64,000 bases of DNA, from positions 62,001-126,000 of the forward strand of contig NZ_JAVKTS010000005.1 in assembly GCF_031460495.1 (NCBI RefSeq). The letters are read 5' to 3'. The stretch is from Tissierella sp. (GTDB lineage Bacteria > Bacillota > Clostridia > Tissierellales > Tissierellaceae). The position numbers and the translations under genes are program-made. Positions 6,845 to 15,493 of this stretch are shown here, in pieces. Each line of letters begins with the position of its first letter. Within the stretch, counting starts at the first letter, position 1. The notes under the pieces were generated by a model. It searched no databases, had not been told where the DNA came from, and worked only from the letters and a program-made list of their open reading frames with translations.

Positions 6845-9190
6845 ATGAAGAAGAGACTGGTAGTAATAGTTATAGCTATTACACTGATATTTATGAACAT
6901 GAATTTAAACATAGCAGGAGCTATGGATCAGGAAAGCTTAAAGGTAATAAAAGTAGCTGCTGGTAATAATCATTCAATGGCTATTAAAAGTGATGGTAGT
7001 CTATGGGGTTTTGGTGGTAATTATGAAGGTCAGCTTGGTGATAAGACTATTGTCAATTATAGTGATAATCCAATATATATAATGACTGATATATCAGAAG
7101 TTATGGCAAGTATGACTCATACAATGGCCATAAAGAATGATGGAAGCTTATGGGGCTGGGGAGATAATTCAAAAGGAGCAATTGGTGATAGCACCACAAT
7201 AAATCGTCATAGTCCTGTAAAAGTTATGGATAATGTTAGTAAAGTAGCAACAGGTCTTAATTTTACAATGGCTATAAAAGATGATGGAACACTATGGGGT
7301 TGGGGGAATAACTTTGGAGGCAAGCTTGGTGATGGGACAACCATAGCTCGCAATACTCCTATTCAAATAATGACAGATGTTCGAGAAGTATCAACTGGTA
7401 ATAATCATACAATGATTATTAAAAATGATGACACCTTATGGGGGTGGGGAAATGATTCCTCAGGTGAAATAGGTAATGGACCAATGGATTATTGTTTTGA
7501 TATTTCTATGAATATTATGTCAAATGTTAAATCAGTATCTGCTGGCGGTAGCTTTACAATGGTCCTAAAAAATGATGGTAGCTTATGGGCTTTTGGAAAT
7601 AATTCCTATGGACAATTAGGGGATGGTACAACATCTAGCCAAAATAAACCAGTCCAAGTGATGACAAATGTAGCATATGTAGATGCTGGTTTTAACCACA
7701 CAATGGTTATTAAGTCTGATGGAACATTATGGAGTTTTGGAGATAATTTGCAAGGGCAACTAGGAGATGGTACAACAACTAACCGAAATAAACCAGTGGA
7801 AGTAATGGCAGATGTAGCATATGTAGATGCTGGTATGTACTATACATTAGTTATTGATAAGGATGGAACTCTTTGGGGCTTTGGAAATAACTCATTTGGA
7901 CAGATTGGAAATGGTAAAAGATCTAATAGTAATATTCCGGTAAAGAGCATTATAAATGGAGAAACAAAGATTCAAACAAATGAATCGGCACAAACAGAAA
8001 TTATAGTTAATGTAAATGGTAAAAAGGTAGAGTTTACTCAAAATCCAATAATTAAAGAGGGTAGAGTTCTAGTTCCATTGCGTCCTATCTTTGAAGCTCT
8101 AGGGATGGCAGTTGAGTGGAATAAAGAGACTAAAGGAATTGTTGCATTGAAGGATGATATAATTATAAAACTAGAAATAGGTAGTAGCAATGCAGTAGTT
8201 GAAAAAGAAAACAATAAGGTAATTAAAACAACTCTTGATGTGGCACCTCAAATTATAAATAACAGTACATTGGTACCTGTTCGGTTTATAGGAGAAGCAA
8301 CAGGGGCTGATGTAACTTGGAACAAAGCTACAAGAACTGTGACTGTAAAAAGCAATATTGGGGAATCTTCACAAGATATAGAAATTGTAAATAGTGGAGA
8401 AGGTCAAAAAAACACTGATTCAAATAATCTTGGAATTACCATAGGGGATTTTTATATAGAATTAGGTGATAGTGTTGATACTGTAATTCAAAAGCTAGGT
8501 AAGCCAAATCGAATAGATGAAAAGGTTACTAGATTAGACTGGTATGTATATAATGATGATTATTCTAAATTTATTATGATTGGAATCTTTAAAGATAAAG
8601 TTGCTTCCATTTATACTAGTCATACAAATTTTGTTGTGAATGATGTAATAAAATATGGAAGCCCTGAAGAAAGTTTATCAAAATCTCAACTGAATAAATA
8701 TTATATAGATGAGATTAATGGAAATATTTTATATGGCATAATGATTTCAGATGTAAATGCTGGAGGTCTATGGGGGCCTGTTCTTGACAATAATGACCGT
8801 TCTTCTTATATTGAACTTCAACAAGTAGACTGCCTAAATGCTTTTAGAGTGTACAATGGTCTAAATCCGTTAAAGATTGATGATATTGCACAGAAAACTG
8901 CAAGAGAACATAGTAAGGATATGGCTGAAAACGGTTATTTTGCTCATGTTGCTTTAGATGGTAGAAGATTTCCGGATAGGTATAATGATAATAATGGAAG
9001 ATATTTTGCTTGTGCGGAAAATATAGTAGCTGGTAGTGATGATGGATTTAATCAATTTAAACAATTTTTAAATTCCATTGGGCATAGAAATAATATGCTA
9101 TATAATTTACCCCAATATATTGGTATCGGAGTTTATTATAATGAAAATTCCCAATATAAATATTATGGAACACAGTTATTTTCATACTAA
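6845..9190 (+). CDS. Secreted RCC1-repeat / Cu-amine-oxidase-N / CAP-domain protein
   Basis: A 781-residue exported protein. An N-terminal signal peptide (residues 1-26) is followed by about seven RCC1-type repeats (about 35-365), each built around LWGWGxNxxGxxGDGT. Next comes a copper-amine-oxidase N-terminal-like domain (about 375-490: VLVPLRPIFEALG, VPVRFIGEATGADVTW), a CAP-associated segment (about 530-650) and a CAP/SCP domain (about 665-781) with HSKDMAE, AENI and GHRNNML. The ATG at 6845 has TTGGAGGG upstream, so I prefer it to the ATG at 6821. The chain lies in the wall or medium. Function is unknown; RCC1 blades and CAP domains suggest extracellular binding. It stands alone. Confidence 0.82.
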   Translation: MKKRLVVIVIAITLIFMNMNLNIAGAMDQESLKVIKVAAGNNHSMAIKSDGSLWGFGGNYEGQLGDKTIVNYSDNPIYIMTDISEVMASMTHTMAIKNDGSLWGWGDNSKGAIGDSTTINRHSPVKVMDNVSKVATGLNFTMAIKDDGTLWGWGNNFGGKLGDGTTIARNTPIQIMTDVREVSTGNNHTMIIKNDDTLWGWGNDSSGEIGNGPMDYCFDISMNIMSNVKSVSAGGSFTMVLKNDGSLWAFGNNSYGQLGDGTTSSQNKPVQVMTNVAYVDAGFNHTMVIKSDGTLWSFGDNLQGQLGDGTTTNRNKPVEVMADVAYVDAGMYYTLVIDKDGTLWGFGNNSFGQIGNGKRSNSNIPVKSIINGETKIQTNESAQTEIIVNVNGKKVEFTQNPIIKEGRVLVPLRPIFEALGMAVEWNKETKGIVALKDDIIIKLEIGSSNAVVEKENNKVIKTTLDVAPQIINNSTLVPVRFIGEATGADVTWNKATRTVTVKSNIGESSQDIEIVNSGEGQKNTDSNNLGITIGDFYIELGDSVDTVIQKLGKPNRIDEKVTRLDWYVYNDDYSKFIMIGIFKDKVASIYTSHTNFVVNDVIKYGSPEESLSKSQLNKYYIDEINGNILYGIMISDVNAGGLWGPVLDNNDRSSYIELQQVDCLNAFRVYNGLNPLKIDDIAQKTAREHSKDMAENGYFAHVALDGRRFPDRYNDNNGRYFACAENIVAGSDDGFNQFKQFLNSIGHRNNMLYNLPQYIGIGVYYNENSQYKYYGTQLFSY

Positions 9191-9191
9191 T

Positions 9192-9232
9192 AAAAAGCAC
9201 ATAGAGGGACTGCCCCTCTGTGTGCTTTTTTA
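9192..9232 (+). terminator. Palindromic terminator, AGAGGG/CCCTCT family copy 1
   Basis: AAAAAGCACA-T-AGAGGG (9192-9208) pairs with CCCTCT-G-TGTGCTTTTT (9214-9230), with one T-G wobble, and ends in T's right after the CAP protein stop. Its core matches palindromes near 14461, 15358 and 31004. Confidence 0.85.
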
Positions 9233-9279
9233 TTGTTATGATTTCCAGTTTGTGGTAAGCTTTAATTGAGGTGATTGCT

Positions 9280-9951
9280 GTGAAATATAATTGTCTAATA
9301 GTTGATGATGAGGAAGCCTTATCCGAAAGTACCTGTGAATATTTTAATATCTTTGGAGTGAAAACTTTTTGGGTCTCAAATGAAAAGGATTGCTTTGATT
9401 TTTTAATGGAAAACAAAACCGATTTAATACTTTTAGATATCAACTTAGGAGAATCCTCGGGATTTGAAATATGCAAGAAGTTAAGAAACTCAACAAATAT
9501 ACCTATTCTTTTCATTAGTGCAAGAACAAGTGATGATGATGTACTCCTTGGTCTTAATGTAGGTGGAGATGATTATATTCAAAAACCCTACTCACTTAAT
9601 GTTCTTTTGGCTAAAGTCAAGGCTGTATTGAAACGATATGGAGGACAAGAGGAAGTATTCTGTTTCGGAAGTTTCAAAATAGACTTTACTATGGAAAAAC
9701 TTATGAATGAAAATAAGGAAATCAAACTAAAGTCTATGGAATACAGACTTCTCTCTTATTTAGTCCAAAACAGAAATCGAACTATTTCAAAAGAAGAATT
9801 GTTTCAAAGGGTTTGGGGAGATGGAATTACCAGCGATGGAACATTAAATGTTCATATTAGAAGACTTCGTGAAAAGATAGAAGAAAACCCTAATGAGCCA
9901 CAGTACATTAAAACCTTGTGGGGGACAGGCTATGTATTTGAAACAGAGTAG
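9280..9951 (+). CDS. OmpR/PhoB-family response regulator
   Basis: A 223-residue two-domain regulator. The receiver (1-115) has acidic D9/D10, phospho-acceptor D53 in LLLDINLGES, S80 and K102 in IQKPYS. The winged-helix output domain (about 125-223) has MEYRLLSYLVQN, the TLNVHIRRLREK recognition helix and GTGYVFE. TGAGGTG lies 6 bases before GTG at 9280, a better start than GTG at 9271. It is followed by its histidine kinase, then an ABC ATPase and an FtsX-type permease, an arrangement common for peptide- or envelope-stress-responsive systems. The direct repeats upstream of the ABC gene are its likely target. Confidence 0.9.
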   Translation: MKYNCLIVDDEEALSESTCEYFNIFGVKTFWVSNEKDCFDFLMENKTDLILLDINLGESSGFEICKKLRNSTNIPILFISARTSDDDVLLGLNVGGDDYIQKPYSLNVLLAKVKAVLKRYGGQEEVFCFGSFKIDFTMEKLMNENKEIKLKSMEYRLLSYLVQNRNRTISKEELFQRVWGDGITSDGTLNVHIRRLREKIEENPNEPQYIKTLWGTGYVFETE

Positions 9952-9963
9952 GAGTTGTTTAAA

Positions 9964-11229
9964 ATGAATATCAAAAAATTAAGTATTTTAACAATTACCT
10001 TTTTTATAATTGGCATTAGTATAATACTTTGTCTTTTTGCCACTAACAAAGATATTAAGATTGACACCGTTGCTGTAAATGATATTACTCAATCTTTAGC
10101 TAAGGGTTGGGACAAGCTTGAGGAATCACCTTTACCCGGCTTACAATATGGAATAGACTATGTTGTTCTAGATAAGAGTGGTAGCTTTCTTGGAGCAACA
10201 AGAGAAGGGCTTAACGAAGATATAAACTCTGCTATCAATAATAGGGACACAATAATTGATATTTCCATTGATGGAGAACTATTAGGTAAGCTAATTATTT
10301 ACAATAACACAAATGAATTATGGAATAGGCATAGAAGTAATTTGCTTGTTAGCTCTCTATTAATAGTAATATTGCTTATTTTGTTTTGTCTCACATATGC
10401 TATATATATAGATCGAATTATTTTCAAACCATTTCGTAGACTTCAAGCCTTTGCCCGTCATGTAGCAGCAGGTGAATTGGATATGCCTCTCCAGATGGAT
10501 GAAGGTAATATCTTTGGTGCTTTTACAGAAAGCTTTGATCTAATGAGGGAGGAACTGGCTAGAGCAAAGGAAAATGAAAGAAAGGCTAACCAAGGCAAAA
10601 AGGAGATGGTAGCATCCTTGAGCCATGATATAAAGACTCCTGTTGCATCAATAAAGGCTGTTTCTGAAATTATGATAGTAAAATCCAATAGTGAAAATGA
10701 CAAAAGGCAATTGAGTATTATTAATTCAAAGGCAGACCAGATAAATGCACTTATAAATAATATTTTCAATGCCACCCTAGAAGAATTGCAGGAACTAAAG
10801 GTTATGGCAAAAGAAATATGGAGTACAGAATTATATGATTTAGTAAAAAATGCTGATTATAATAATAGAGTCATAATATCTCCTATTCCTGAATGCATTA
10901 TTTTTGCAGATAAACTTCGAATTTCACAAGTTGTTGATAATATAATAAGCAATTCATATAAGTATGCAGATACATCTATTAGTGTAAAGGGAAATATAAT
11001 AGGACAATATCTTGAGCTTGAATTTAGAGATTATGGTCTTGGTGTATCTTCTGAGGATGTAGCCCTTCTATTCAATAAATTCTATCGTGGACAAAATTCC
11101 ACAGGCAAAAGCGGCACAGGACTGGGACTATATATTTCAAAGTATCTGATGAATAAAATGCAGGGTGATATTGAATATAAAGCTCTAGCTCAGGGATTTG
11201 CTTTAATTATGAAATTAAAACTTTCTTAA
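9964..11229 (+). CDS. Sensor histidine kinase
   Basis: A 421-residue membrane kinase. Helix 1 (about 7-27) and helix 2 (about 127-150) flank an extracytoplasmic domain of roughly 100 residues. A HAMP-like linker follows, then the H-box SLSHDIKTPVAS (about 219-230) and a HATPase domain with NIISNSYKYA (N box), FRDYGLGV and GKSGTGLGLYISK (G boxes). AGGAG precedes the ATG at 9964. It is 12 bases after its partner response regulator. The sizeable sensor domain differs from the short-loop kinases of Bce systems, so it may sense a ligand directly. The signal is unknown. Confidence 0.88.
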   Translation: MNIKKLSILTITFFIIGISIILCLFATNKDIKIDTVAVNDITQSLAKGWDKLEESPLPGLQYGIDYVVLDKSGSFLGATREGLNEDINSAINNRDTIIDISIDGELLGKLIIYNNTNELWNRHRSNLLVSSLLIVILLILFCLTYAIYIDRIIFKPFRRLQAFARHVAAGELDMPLQMDEGNIFGAFTESFDLMREELARAKENERKANQGKKEMVASLSHDIKTPVASIKAVSEIMIVKSNSENDKRQLSIINSKADQINALINNIFNATLEELQELKVMAKEIWSTELYDLVKNADYNNRVIISPIPECIIFADKLRISQVVDNIISNSYKYADTSISVKGNIIGQYLELEFRDYGLGVSSEDVALLFNKFYRGQNSTGKSGTGLGLYISKYLMNKMQGDIEYKALAQGFALIMKLKLS

Positions 11230-11233
11230 AAAT

Positions 11234-11288
11234 TTAAGAATTGGTTAAGAAATGGTTAAAGACCTGTTAAGAAATCATAGTATATAAT
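11234..11288 (+). promoter_or_regulatory. Response-regulator boxes and promoter for the ABC transporter
   Basis: TTAAGA occurs at 11234, 11245 and 11267, and TTAAAG at 11256: four direct repeats at exactly 11-base spacing. TATAAT follows at 11283-11288 with no recognisable -35. This is the layout of PhoB/PhoP-type boxes replacing the -35 element in an activator-dependent promoter. Confidence 0.75.
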
Positions 11289-11358
11289 AAGGCTGTAAAA
11301 GATAAATTGCTTTAAATGTAGCTTATCTTTAATAGTCTTATTTTATAGGGGGATATAA

Positions 11359-12117
11359 ATGGAAAATGTAATCGTATCAACTAATAAGCTTTGCAAGACA
11401 TTTTCAAACGGAGGAATTCAGCAGCATGTACTAAAGAACCTAGATATTGAAATATTTGAAGGAGATTTTACTATTATAATGGGGTCATCAGGGGCAGGAA
11501 AATCTACCCTTCTATATGCATTATCAGGTATGGATAAACCAACATTAGGTTCCATAAAGTTCTACGATAAAGAAATTACTAAGTTATCCAATGATAAGCT
11601 GGCAGTTTTTAGGAGAGGCAATTGTGGATTTGTTTTTCAGCAAATGTTTCTTTTGGATAATATGAGTATATTAGACAACATCCTTGTCAGTGGCTTGCTT
11701 CTAAGTAAGGACAGAAAGAAAATTACAGCAAGGGCAAAGGATTATCTCACACAAGTTGGCCTTGATGAAAGCATATGGAGGAAATTTCCTACACAACTGT
11801 CAGGAGGAGAGGTTCAACGAGCTGCAATCGTCCGTGCATTGATTAATCAACCAAAGGTGGTCTTTGCGGATGAACCTACAGGTTCCCTTAATTCAGCTGC
11901 AGGAAAATCAGTTCTTGATCTGCTTACTGAGGTAAATCAGAAGGGACAAAGTGTTATTATGGTTACCCACGATTTGAAATCTGCAATAAGGGGAAACAGG
12001 ATTTTATATATGCGTGACGGCGTTATTCATGGGGTTTGTGATTTAGGAAAGTATAGAAGCGATGATTTAGATAGGCATACTAAACTCCAAAATTTCCTAA
12101 CTGAAATGGGGTGGTAA
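11359..12117 (+). CDS. ABC transporter ATP-binding protein (LolD/MacB type)
   Basis: A 252-residue ATPase with Walker A GSSGAGKST (42-50), Q loop in FVFQQM (about 92-97), signature LSGGEVQR (147-154), Walker B VVFADEP (167-173) and switch histidine in VTHD (about 204-207). It belongs to the type VII ABC group that works with FtsX-like permeases in mechanotransmission or lipopeptide handling rather than classical transport. The stop codon is immediately followed by the permease start. It is controlled by the preceding two-component system through the 11-bp repeats just upstream. Role in antimicrobial-peptide resistance is inference from context. Confidence 0.9.
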   Translation: MENVIVSTNKLCKTFSNGGIQQHVLKNLDIEIFEGDFTIIMGSSGAGKSTLLYALSGMDKPTLGSIKFYDKEITKLSNDKLAVFRRGNCGFVFQQMFLLDNMSILDNILVSGLLLSKDRKKITARAKDYLTQVGLDESIWRKFPTQLSGGEVQRAAIVRALINQPKVVFADEPTGSLNSAAGKSVLDLLTEVNQKGQSVIMVTHDLKSAIRGNRILYMRDGVIHGVCDLGKYRSDDLDRHTKLQNFLTEMGW

Positions 12118-12118
12118 T

Positions 12119-14455
12119 ATGAAGAAAATATTTATGTTAAGTTTTGCAAATATCCGAAAATCTAAAGGGCAGGCTATATCACTTTTCATAATGTTTTTAG
12201 TCGCGGGATTTTTGTTAAATGCAGGTCTACTAGTATTTATTAACTTTGGAAACTATTTTGAGAAGGTTGCTAAAAATCTTAATACTTCAGATGCCTATTA
12301 TATTGTAGGAATGAACCTATACAATGAAAAGATAGATCAATATATAAAAGACAACTCTAATGTTAGTGAAATGGAAAAAGTAGATTCTTTATATGCTTGG
12401 GGAACTATTCCTTATAATGACAGTGTAAGTGAAAAGGTATTTGTTTTATATGATAAAGATGCAGAAAGAAATCTATCTAGATGGGAATTAGTAGGCGACC
12501 ATTTGCCAACAGATTCTATGTCAATCTATGTTCCTTATGTATTAAAGGTTGATGGTGGATATAAGTTAGATGATAAACTTGAAATGAAAATTGAGGATAC
12601 AACGATTACCTTTACAATAAAAGGATTTATAGAAGATGTATTCTTCAGCTCACTAGATATAGGCATTTTAGGACTTTATATGCCCCATGAAACCTATGAA
12701 AATGTAAGGGATATATTAGGTAATAAATATAAGGGAATGGTTGTTTTTACTAATCTTGTTGATAGTGAAAAGTCACTTGAGACAGGAATTAGAGAGTTAA
12801 TTGACCAGGATAAATTAACCACATCATCAGTTCAAAGCATGGATTTATCACTGGTGAAGAATATTCGCACAATGATGGCAGGTATGATAGCAGTAATGAT
12901 AGTAGCTTTTTCTGTTATTATAGCAATTGTTTGCTTGATTGTTATTAGATTTAAAATCAGCAATAATATAGAAGAGGATATGACTAAAATAGGCTCATTA
13001 AAGGCCATAGGTTATACTAGCAAACAAATTATATACACTATTGCCTTACAATTTCTTCTAATTGCATTGCTTGGTAGTGTAGCAGGAATAGGTATATCCT
13101 ATATTACGATTCCTGTATACTCTAAGATTTTTGAAAGTCAATCGGGATTGTTTTGGGTGCAAGGTTTTGACAGCATAATCAGTAGTGTGGCTTTGAGTGT
13201 GGTCTTATTGTCAGTAGTAATAGTTACTTTAATTAGCGCTCTTCGTATTCGTAGACTTCATCCTATAGTGGCCTTAAGAGGTGGTATAATAACTCATAAT
13301 TTCACTAAAAGTTATTTTCCCCTTGATAGATCAAAGGGTAATTTAAATACGAATCTTGCCTTTAAGTCAATATTTCAAAATATAAAGCAAAGCTTAATGA
13401 TAGTAGTTATACTTACAGCTGTATCCTTTGCTAGCACATTTGCAGTAATGATGTTTTACAATTCAGTAATAAATACTAAGGCATTTAGTGAGGTGCCAGG
13501 AGTTGAGCTTTCAAATGTTATTGTAGTATTGGATCACAATACTAATAATGAAAAAATGGTAAAGGATATTGAAAGCTTAAAAGATGTAAGGAAAGTTCAA
13601 TTTTTAGACCAGACTATTGTAAAAATAAATAATAATACCACTGCTGCTGCTGTTATGGATGATTATTCTAAGAAGGAAACTAATTCAGTTTATGAGGGCA
13701 GATATCCTATTCATAGTAATGAAGTAGTTCTTTCCGGGGAATTGGCAGAAAAGCTTGAAAAAAACATTGGTGATACTGTTATACTAGGATTTGATAATAG
13801 GGAAGAGGAGTTTATGGTTACAGGTTTATCTCAAGGAATGAATATGGGACCACTGAAGGTGACTATGAGATATGACGGTATAATTAAACTAAATCCCAAT
13901 TTTAAACAGGAAAATCTTCAGATTTATTTAAATAAAGATGTAAATACTGTTGAGTTTATTAATAAGCTTAAAGATTCATATGGAGATCTTGCTATGACAT
14001 TAATAGATGTAGATGAAAGCATGGAACAAGGTATGGGAGTTTATATTACCATTGTTTCAAAGGTTGGATTTGCAATTTTAGTTATAACAATAGCAATAGT
14101 CATCTTTGTTCTATATCTTATTATTAGTTCAGCTATTATACGAAGAAAAAGGGAATTAGGGATACAAAAAGCTCTTGGTTTTACAACATTACAACTTATG
14201 AACCAGATATCAATAGGTTTTATGCCGCCCATAATCATGGGGGTAATCATAGGAACCATAGGTGGAATGACTCAGGGAAATGGAGTTATGTCAATAGGAA
14301 TGAAGGCAATGAGTGTTATGAAGCCAAACTTCATTGTTAATAAATTATGGACCATCTCTTTTAGTATTGCAATTGTAATTGTATCCTATCTTACATCAAT
14401 GCTTATTACCTATAGTATTCGTAAGATATCAGCATATGAATTAATAAGCGAGTAA
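12119..14455 (+). CDS. FtsX/MacB-type ABC transporter permease
   Basis: A 778-residue permease with two FtsX modules. An N-terminal helix (about 14-37) and an extracytoplasmic domain (about 38-250) precede three helices (about 255-375). A second block repeats this: helix near 425-445, an extracytoplasmic domain (about 455-640) and three helices to the end. The SLKAIGYTSKQI and IQKALGFTTLQL coupling motifs mark the two halves. It starts one base after its ATPase gene. The duplicated organisation differs from the 10-helix BceB type, so I would not call this a Bce module. It ends at a palindromic terminator shared with dps. Confidence 0.85.
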   Translation: MKKIFMLSFANIRKSKGQAISLFIMFLVAGFLLNAGLLVFINFGNYFEKVAKNLNTSDAYYIVGMNLYNEKIDQYIKDNSNVSEMEKVDSLYAWGTIPYNDSVSEKVFVLYDKDAERNLSRWELVGDHLPTDSMSIYVPYVLKVDGGYKLDDKLEMKIEDTTITFTIKGFIEDVFFSSLDIGILGLYMPHETYENVRDILGNKYKGMVVFTNLVDSEKSLETGIRELIDQDKLTTSSVQSMDLSLVKNIRTMMAGMIAVMIVAFSVIIAIVCLIVIRFKISNNIEEDMTKIGSLKAIGYTSKQIIYTIALQFLLIALLGSVAGIGISYITIPVYSKIFESQSGLFWVQGFDSIISSVALSVVLLSVVIVTLISALRIRRLHPIVALRGGIITHNFTKSYFPLDRSKGNLNTNLAFKSIFQNIKQSLMIVVILTAVSFASTFAVMMFYNSVINTKAFSEVPGVELSNVIVVLDHNTNNEKMVKDIESLKDVRKVQFLDQTIVKINNNTTAAAVMDDYSKKETNSVYEGRYPIHSNEVVLSGELAEKLEKNIGDTVILGFDNREEEFMVTGLSQGMNMGPLKVTMRYDGIIKLNPNFKQENLQIYLNKDVNTVEFINKLKDSYGDLAMTLIDVDESMEQGMGVYITIVSKVGFAILVITIAIVIFVLYLIISSAIIRRKRELGIQKALGFTTLQLMNQISIGFMPPIIMGVIIGTIGGMTQGNGVMSIGMKAMSVMKPNFIVNKLWTISFSIAIVIVSYLTSMLITYSIRKISAYELISE

Positions 14456-14460
14456 TGACA

Positions 14461-14491
14461 AATGACACAGAGGACAGTCCTCTGTGTCATT
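14461..14491. terminator. Perfect palindromic terminator, AGAGGG/CCCTCT family copy 2
   Basis: A 15-base arm AATGACACAGAGGAC (14461-14475), a one-base centre and the exact complement (14477-14491) lie between the converging permease and dps genes. The hairpin is symmetric, so it can act on either strand. Confidence 0.8.
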
Positions 14492-14493
14492 GC

Positions 14494-14928
14494 TTATTTT
14501 AATATAGAATTAATAAACCATATATTCTTGCTATAATCAGCTACATAGTCTTCAAATATAGCTACAGTTTCAAAGTCTCCTTCTTCATCAGCTGTATTTC
14601 TGATTTCAGTTGCTAATGTTTTCATAGATTCTAAATCTTTTTTAACTATTTCTAGAGATTCCTTAATTGAAAAGTCTTTTGCTTTGATTTCTTCAATATC
14701 AGATTTTTCCAGGTATTCAGCCATAGTTGATAAAGGCATTATATTTTTCATTTTTAATAATTCAGCAACTTCATCTAAGTTTCCAAACAATTTGTCATAT
14801 AGTCCTTCAGTAAACTCATGAACTTGAACGAATTGAGTACCTACTACATTCCAGTGAATATTGTGGAATTTAATATTTAATACAGCTAAATTTGATAAAT
14901 ACTTTTGTAATAAATCTATATGTTTCAA
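14494..14928 (-). CDS. dps: Dps-family ferritin-like DNA-protection protein
   Basis: A 144-residue member of the Dps/ferritin-like family. Such proteins form 12-subunit cages that oxidise and store Fe2+ with H2O2 and so protect DNA. Ferroxidase-site residues appear in FHNIHWNVVG (about 21-30) and in HEFTEGLYDKLFGNLDEVAE (about 37-56), the intersubunit H and D/E pattern of the family. AGGAGGG precedes the ATG. It is transcribed alone, divergent from the HxlR regulator. A 7-3-7 palindrome lies 24 bases upstream of the start, suggesting metal- or peroxide-responsive control. Confidence 0.9.
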   Translation of the reverse strand: MKHIDLLQKYLSNLAVLNIKFHNIHWNVVGTQFVQVHEFTEGLYDKLFGNLDEVAELLKMKNIMPLSTMAEYLEKSDIEEIKAKDFSIKESLEIVKKDLESMKTLATEIRNTADEEGDFETVAIFEDYVADYSKNIWFINSILK

Positions 14929-14951
14929 AATAATCCCTCCTATAAATTTTA

Positions 14952-14968
14952 ACTAATTATAAATTAGT
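14952..14968. promoter_or_regulatory. Palindromic operator candidate upstream of dps
   Basis: ACTAATT-ATA-AATTAGT is a perfect 7-3-7 palindrome located 24-40 bases upstream of the dps start. Its size and AT-rich symmetry resemble sites of Fur/PerR-family regulators, but it is not a textbook PerR box. Confidence 0.45.
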
Positions 14969-15044
14969 ATCTCTCTTTAAGTTAATTATATGATAAAATA
15001 GTATTAACAAAAAGGCACAAATTTGTTCGTAAGGATGTGATATT

Positions 15045-15356
15045 ATGAAAAGTAAAATTTCTAGTGGATTTGAAATAGTACAGGATTTAATTAAATTAAG
15101 ATGGATACCAGAGATTTTAAAGTCTATTCATCTTGGAAATAAGCGATATAGTGATATATTAACTAGTATTCCATATATGAGTCATACAGAGCTAAATAGG
15201 AAATTAGCTATATTATTAGATAGAAATGTAGTAGAGAAAATAAACTCTGGAAGTGATAGTTATTACTCTTTGAAAAGTTTTGGTAAGGATTTAGTTCATA
15301 TTTTTTATCACTTAGAAGATTTAGAGAGTAAATACTTTGAGCAAAAATATATATAA
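15045..15356 (+). CDS. HxlR-family winged-helix regulator
   Basis: A 103-residue HxlR/DUF24 regulator. The core reads WIPEILKSIHLGNKRYSDIL, then the recognition region ISTELNRKL-like segment MSHTELNRKLAIL and the wing VVEKINSGSDSYYSL. These proteins act as dimers on genes for redox or electrophile response. It lacks the N-terminal cysteine used by some HxlR sensors for thiol sensing. AAGGATGTGA precedes the ATG. It is divergent from dps and upstream of a diguanylate cyclase separated by a repeat element, so its target is not obvious. Confidence 0.78.
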   Translation: MKSKISSGFEIVQDLIKLRWIPEILKSIHLGNKRYSDILTSIPYMSHTELNRKLAILLDRNVVEKINSGSDSYYSLKSFGKDLVHIFYHLEDLESKYFEQKYI

Positions 15357-15357
15357 A

Positions 15358-15390
15358 ACAACACAGAGAGATTGTCCCTATGTATTATTT
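15358..15390 (+). repeat. Degenerate AGAGGG/CCCTCT palindrome, copy 3
   Basis: ACACAGAGAGATTGTCCCTATGT-like sequence follows the HxlR stop directly and aligns with the palindromes at 9192 and 14461, but several pairs are broken. It looks like a decayed copy. Confidence 0.5.
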
Positions 15391-15493
15391 AGATGAGACT
15401 TTTGACATCTTTACTTTAGTCTTAGTATTGAAATATAATGGTATATAAGGAAATGAATAACAAATGAGAATTTTATGAAAGGAATTATCTAAG

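Noticed and set aside
9280-14455. BceRS-BceAB bacitracin resistance module
   Set aside because: The permease has two MacB/FtsX halves with two large exterior domains, and the kinase has a real sensor domain. Both differ from Bce modules.
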